From Salpingoeca rosetta (taxonomy: Eukaryota > Opisthokonta > Choanoflagellata > Craspedida > Salpingoecidae), in the NCBI RefSeq assembly GCF_000188695.1, contig NW_004754883.1:1-11159 (forward strand): a stretch of 11,159 nucleotides of DNA. Direction: 5' to 3'. Shown here piece after piece: positions 7,401 through 11,159 of this stretch; positions within the stretch are counted from its first letter, which is position 1; every line of letters starts with the position of its first letter. Made by a program: the position numbers and the translations under genes. The notes under the pieces were generated by a model. It searched no databases and was not told the DNA's origin. It saw only the letters and a program-made list of their open reading frames with translations.

Positions 7401-10400
7401 ACGACAACGGGCTACCGCGGTTCGCAGGGCGGCAACGGCGGTGGACACATCTTCATCCAGGCCATTGACGTCTTCGTGGACGGCGTGCTTGCAGTGGATG
7501 GAGCAAGCGGCGGAGGCTCTGGCGGCTCCATCTTGATTGAAGTTGGGGACGAGCTGCGAGGCACGGGTGTCATTCGTGCTGATGGTGGCAACGGCTACAC
7601 CGGTGGCAGCGGCGGCCGCGTTGCCGTCCACGCTGCCTTTGACCTCCAGTATTCAGGCACCATGCAGGCGCTTGGCGGCACTGGCACGGCTGGCCTGGAC
7701 GCCGCTCACGGCGGTGCGGGCACCGTGTTTGTCGAAGATGTTGCACTGGGTGGCGCGGTGCGAACCGTGCTCACCATCGACAACGCAAACCATGGCCACA
7801 AGCAAGTGCATGAGATTGACCGGCACGACGTGCACCACCTCAACTTTGCTGAGCTCAAGGTGGTTCGCACCGGCATTGTTCGCGTGCATCCCGCCGTGCA
7901 GGGCATCATGGTTGACGTTGAGAAGCTCACCGGCGACAGGACCACAACGATCCACTGCTTCGCCAACCAGACGTGGATCTTTGACCCTCACGACCGCCGC
8001 GTGCAGCCACCCGTCGACCTCACCATGGAAGAGCAAGCTGAGTTTGTCTTCGCACCCCACTTGTTATATGCAGGAACTCGCACGTTTGAGTGGCGAGGAC
8101 GCGTTACAAACGTCATTGACCTCGACTTGACGCGCGGTACCACGCTTGAGGTGTTTTTCTCAAGTGAGCGTGCAACTCGCAACCTCACGTCTTGGGAGAC
8201 GCTGACTGTCGATGAGCCAGGCACGCTCAAGTTTGCCACGCTGAACCTGCACGCAGAGTCAAATCTCAAGTTTGAGGCTGGAATGGGCATGCTGGCCAAC
8301 ATTGAGGCGCTCGACGCCAAGTTTGGTGCGCTCATCGACGCCTCCTTTGTCGATGTGACAATTCCGCTGATTGACATTGAGGCGGAATCCACCTTGAGCG
8401 CTGCAGGACATCGCCAGCTCGGCGACAGCCCGCGTGGCGCTGGCAGCTTTGATGGCACGTCGGCCTCTGGTGGCGGCCACGGCAGCCCCGGCGGTCGCGG
8501 CAGTCAGAGCGTTGCTGGTGGTGCGCAGTACGGTGACCTCTACCTTCCAACGCAGACGGGTTCTCGCGGTGGCAACAGCGGCGGCTACGGTGGCGGATGG
8601 ATGAAGCTGAGCAGCGAGTATGTCGTTGTTGACGGCCTCATTGATGTCAGTGGCCAGGACAGCGTGCCCACGCGCGTGTCTGGTGCTGGCAGCGGCGGCA
8701 GCTTGCTCATCTTCACCGATCACATCACGGGCTCGGGTGACCTCAACGTGAACGGTGGTCGCGGCCTGGGTGCCCGCCAGGGCGGTGGCAGTGGTGGTCG
8801 CCTGGCCATCCACGTGCCAGATGCGCCCGTTGCTTTCCGTGGTCGCTACCTGGCCTTTGGTGGCAGCGCTGCGGGCTCTGACACCTCCCTGCGCGGCGGT
8901 GCAGGCAGCGTCTACCTGGAGGACAAGCGAGCTGGCAAGGTCTTCCGCCAGCTGCGCATCGACAACCAGGGATGGGACGCTCGCGCCTACGTCGTTACCG
9001 AGGACACTGTTGGCGCCCCAGACAAGGCATACACGTTTGAGCAGGTGCACGAGGTAAACAGGCTCTCAGGCGGATGGATGAAGCTGAGCAGCGAGTATGT
9101 CGTTGTTGACGGCCTCATTGATGTCAGTGGCCAGGACAGCGTGCCCACGCGCGTGTCTGGTGCTGGCAGCGGCGGCAGCTTGCTCATCTTCACCGATCAC
9201 ATCACGGGCTCGGGTGACCTCAACGTGAACGGTGGTCGCGGCCTGGGTGCCCGCCAGGGCGGTGGCAGTGGTGGTCGCCTGGCCATCCACGTGCCAGATG
9301 CGCCCGTTGCTTTCCGTGGTCGCTACCTGGCCTTTGGTGGCAGCGCTGCGGGCTCTGACACCTCCCTGCGCGGCGGTGCAGGCAGCGTCTACCTGGAGGA
9401 CAAGCGAGCTGGCAAGGTCTTCCGCCAGCTGCGCATCGACAACCAGGGATGGGACGCTCGCGCCTACGTCGTTACCGAGGACACTGTTGGCGCCCCAGAC
9501 AAGGCATACACGTTTGAGCAGGTGCATCTTCTGCGCCGCGCCGCCATCACACTCGCACCCGGCAGCTTGAACAACGTGCTGACGGTCTTTGACTTTGAGA
9601 GTGACGGCGACGGCCTCGTTCTGGTCGGTCCAGGGCACCGCATCCTGAGCGAGGTGCATCCAAGTGAGCCAAGCGTGGCCAAGCCGCCGGTGAACTTTGT
9701 GCTGCGCAACGGTGGTGAGCTCGTGCTTCCCGAGCAGTTTGATGTGAAGGGCAACGGCGTGATGGTTCACGGCGATGACGATGAGCGTGTGGCCGTTGAC
9801 TGCAACGGCACCATCATTGGCGCACCAGAGCTGGTGCTGCTGCGCGATGTGCAGATGCGCGTGCGTCGTGGCTGTGTGTTCTCGTTCGAGGAGGAGGGCC
9901 AACTCCTCTACTCATCCAAACCGGGCGAGGTTCAGCTTGTTGAGCTGGAGCTGCAGACGGGCGCACACCTGTTCACAGAGCCTGGACTAGGCTTCCGTGC
10001 ACTGCTTGACACGCTCTCGCTCAAGCCGCTCTCCCGCATCACCGCAGACTACTTTGATGTGAACGCGACGACCGCCCACATCACCGCCGGTGCACGCCTC
10101 TCTGCCAGCGGCTTTGACCGGCGTGGCGTCGACGTTACACAGGGCCCGAGTGTGGGCACGTCTGCCTCCACGGGCGGCTCTGGCGGCGGTCATGTCAACA
10201 AGGGCGGCGCTTCGAGTACCAGTGATGGTGGCAGCGCTTACGGCTGGCTGTATGCACCAACCACGCCCGGCTCGCGTGGTGGCGACGCCACGTCCTCAGA
10301 CATGGGCGGCTTTGGTGGGAGCACCATTGTCGTGCGCACAGACACGCTCACGCTTGACGGCGTGCTCGATGTCCGTGGTGAATCGCCAAGCTCCGGTTCC

Positions 10401-11159
10401 CTCGCGGGCGCTGGTAGTGGCGGCTCTGTCTGGGTGCAAACGCAGCTGTTGTATGGCGACGAGGATGGTGTGCTCGATGTACGCGGTGGCACTGCCGCTG
10501 CCTCCTCTGCTGGCTCTGGCAGTGGTGGCCGCGTCGCGCTGTTCTTTGATGAGACGCAGTTCCGCGGCAGCATGAACACGCACGGCGGCTCCGGCACATC
10601 CCCGGGTGGTCCTGGCAGCGCGTACCTGCGCCACCAGCGCACCGAGTTTGAGGTGTGGGAGACGCTTGTCATCGACAACAACAACCACGGCTGGGACGTG
10701 GACTACGAGCTTGGCGAGCGCGACCAGCTTGAGTACGAGTTCAACGAGGTGCACCTCGTCAACCACGCCGCTCTGCGCCTGACCGATGCAGCACACAGGC
10801 TTGTGATCAACAAGCTCATTGGCGACTACACGGGCTTTGTGCATGTGGCGGATTCGGACTACGTTACGGTCGATGTGATCCCCTTCCGTAAGTCCACTGC
10901 CCGCACCCCCGTCAACTACCTGGTTGATGTGGGCGGTGAGCTGGAACTCGCAGACACCACGCATCTCGTCGGCGACACAGACGCTGGTGCGTGCTTGGCA
11001 CTCAACGGCACGCTGATTGGCGTGACTTCACTCCACCTTGCGCCTGGCCGCGAAATGGAGCTGGGTGTCAACGTATCAACAGCATTCTTTGTGAAGTCGA
11101 GCACATCCACGCAGCCAACCTTGCAACAGACAGCAGCAGGCACGCTGGAGTTTGGTGAG
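4368..11159 (+). CDS. Giant Gly-rich modular repeat protein, 3' part (same gene, frame 3, no stop in window)
   Basis: Frame 3 is free of stops from 4308 to the final base. Homology to the upstream repeats begins at about 4368, giving 2264 codons. It has no start codon of its own in a suitable context and begins in mid-module, so it is the continuation of the upstream frame and not a separate gene. It carries modules 4 to 8 plus a duplicated half-module. Each module has a linker containing a (G/A)E(L/F)xLP-like strand motif, a Gly-rich core ending in GGR(I/V/L), an IDN-like motif and an F(D/E/N)(E/Q)VH-like motif. The last residues resemble the PGEFKFGALEL and PGTLKFATLNL linker strands at about 5940 and 8220. 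The protein therefore clearly continues past the window. No enzyme motif, transmembrane segment or named domain is recognised. A secreted or surface structural role is inferred. Confidence 0.87.
4944..5579 (+). repeat. Gly-rich module 4 (core)
   Basis: First core in frame 3. It contains GFGGGLMLGTGGSYGGASGP, GGRGGGFIRVE, GSGSGGSFYMRV, MHGVGTISVAGGDA, a CSTC pair, GSAGSGGRIVIEV (Arg codon at 5346), GASGTAYV and FDEVHM. The signature lies 1277 bases after that of module 3, slightly long because its linker is longer. The CSTC pair is unusual for the cores, which seldom contain cysteine. Confidence 0.82.
6093..6725 (+). repeat. Gly-rich module 5 (core)
   Basis: The motifs are GAGHGGFAGGAGAS, YGDFGTPDMPGSGG, GGGLVHIVS, GAGAGGSIFIQA, LTGTGDLAARGGSA, GAGGRIAVVV (Arg codon at 6483), GAPGTFHFV, LQVDNENG and FDRLDIF. 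The signature is 1137 bases after that of module 4. Its upstream linker carries GELLLP (5766-5783) and PGEFKFGALELG. Confidence 0.82.
7239..7865 (+). repeat. Gly-rich module 6 (core)
   Basis: The motifs are GAGHASHGGVAS, FGTFYAPTTTGYRGSQGGNG, GGGHIFIQA, GGGSGGSILIEV, LRGTGVIRADGGNG, GGSGGRVAVHA (Arg codon at 7617), GGAGTVFVED, LTIDNANHG and FAELKVV. The signature is 1134 bases after that of module 5. Its upstream linker has GGELILP (6894-6914) followed by an NGKLTNANRLTIGEGA segment. Confidence 0.83.
8592..9049 (+). repeat. Perfect tandem duplication, copy 1 (458 bases)
   Basis: This stretch, from GGCGGATGG to GCAGGTGCA, recurs at 9069-9526 with no difference that I can find, including silent positions. 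The flanking bases differ: T versus A before, C versus T after. The other modules of this protein have diverged strongly at the nucleotide level, so this copy is very recent or is an assembly artefact. It encodes the back half of a Gly-rich core, from GGWMK to FEQVH. Confidence 0.95.
9050..9068 (+). other. 19-base filler between the two duplicate copies
   Basis: The sequence cgaggtaaacaggctctca separates the copies. It matches neither the sequence before copy 1 nor that after copy 2. With the 458-base unit it makes a 477-base (159-codon) period, so the frame is kept and the join reads FEQVH-EVNRLS-GGWMK. The VN at its centre faintly recalls the HLVNHAAL that follows the VH motif in module 8. 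It contains GTAAAC, which resembles a splice donor. Confidence 0.8.
9069..9526 (+). repeat. Perfect tandem duplication, copy 2 (458 bases; extra half-module)
   Basis: This is the second copy of 8592-9049, offset by exactly 477 bases. It carries the GGGSGGRLAIHV signature again (Arg codon at 9276), the GWD-containing IDN motif and FEQVH. It then passes into a normal linker (LLRRAAITLAPGSLNN). From here to module 8 the spacing (1254 bases) is normal. The extra 477 bases therefore look inserted into an otherwise regular series. Confidence 0.95.
10062..10760 (+). repeat. Gly-rich module 8 (core)
   Basis: The motifs are TGGSGGGHVNKGG, YGWLYAPTTPGSRGGDATS, GGFGGSTIVVR, GAGSGGSVWVQT, DGVLDVRGGTA, GSGSGGRVALFF (Arg codon at 10530), GGPGSAYLRH, LVIDNNNHGWD and FNEVHLV. 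It is the last core in the window. The linker that follows (10761-11159) repeats the PVNYLV / GGELELA / CLALNGTLIG pattern of the linker at about 9690-9830 and is cut by the window end. Confidence 0.83.

Larger units (their letters stand above)
8352..9068 (+). repeat. Gly-rich module 7 (core, contains first copy of the tandem duplication)
   Basis: The motifs are SGGGHGSPGGRGS, YGDLYLPTQTGSRGGNSGG, YGGGWMKLS, GAGSGGSLLIF, ITGSGDLNVNGGRG, GGGSGGRLAIHV (Arg codon at 8799), GGAGSVYLED, LRIDNQGWD and FEQVH. The signature is 1182 bases after that of module 6. The module does not run into a normal linker. After FEQVH at 9049 come six residues (EVNRLS), and then the second half of the same core starts again. 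Confidence 0.83.

Noticed and set aside
9066..9902. Long open frame on the - strand (278 codons), with a partly identical one at 8259-9050
   Set aside because: Both are antisense shadows of the repeat protein. They share sequence only because of the 458-base duplication. The + strand frame explains the region, and stop-poor antisense frames are common opposite GC-rich, Gly-rich coding sequence.

Overview
The window lies inside one giant gene on the + strand. It encodes a very long repetitive protein and has neither its start nor its stop codon here. No second gene, RNA gene, mobile element or CRISPR array is visible. Coding sequence fills the window, so there is no intergenic stretch to describe. 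The organism is probably a GC-rich, single-celled eukaryote. The reasons are a single large reading frame with no operon context or Shine-Dalgarno sites, a Cys-rich segment packed with N-glycosylation sequons, and a secreted or cell-surface style of protein. A choanoflagellate or similar protist would fit, but this is a guess, and a bacterial giant surface protein cannot be fully excluded.

Layout: positions 1-4368 read in frame 1 and positions 4368-11159 read in frame 3. Both are the same kind of protein. They are joined by an apparent one-base deletion near 4366-4372. With one base restored, the window would be continuous coding for about 3,720 residues. As written, frame 1 stops at a TGA at 4471-4473 after about 35 out-of-frame residues. 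Frame 3 is then open to the last base.

The protein is built from long modules. Each has a beta-strand-rich, hydrophobic-alternating linker followed by a Gly-rich core that ends in a GGSGGR(I/V/L) signature, an IDN-like motif and an F(D/E)(E/Q)VH-like motif. Eight modules are recognisable, with signatures at about 703, 2920, 4069, 5346, 6483, 7617, 8799 and 10530. Most are spaced 1.13-1.28 kb apart, or about 380-425 residues. Two things break this rhythm. A Cys-rich, sequon-rich domain (1546-2433) sits between modules 1 and 2. A perfect 458-base tandem duplication (8592-9049 and 9069-9526) adds half a module in frame.

The likely role is a secreted or surface-displayed, fibrous or adhesive beta-solenoid-type protein. 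That is inferred from composition and repeat architecture only. I recognise no catalytic domain and no named family.
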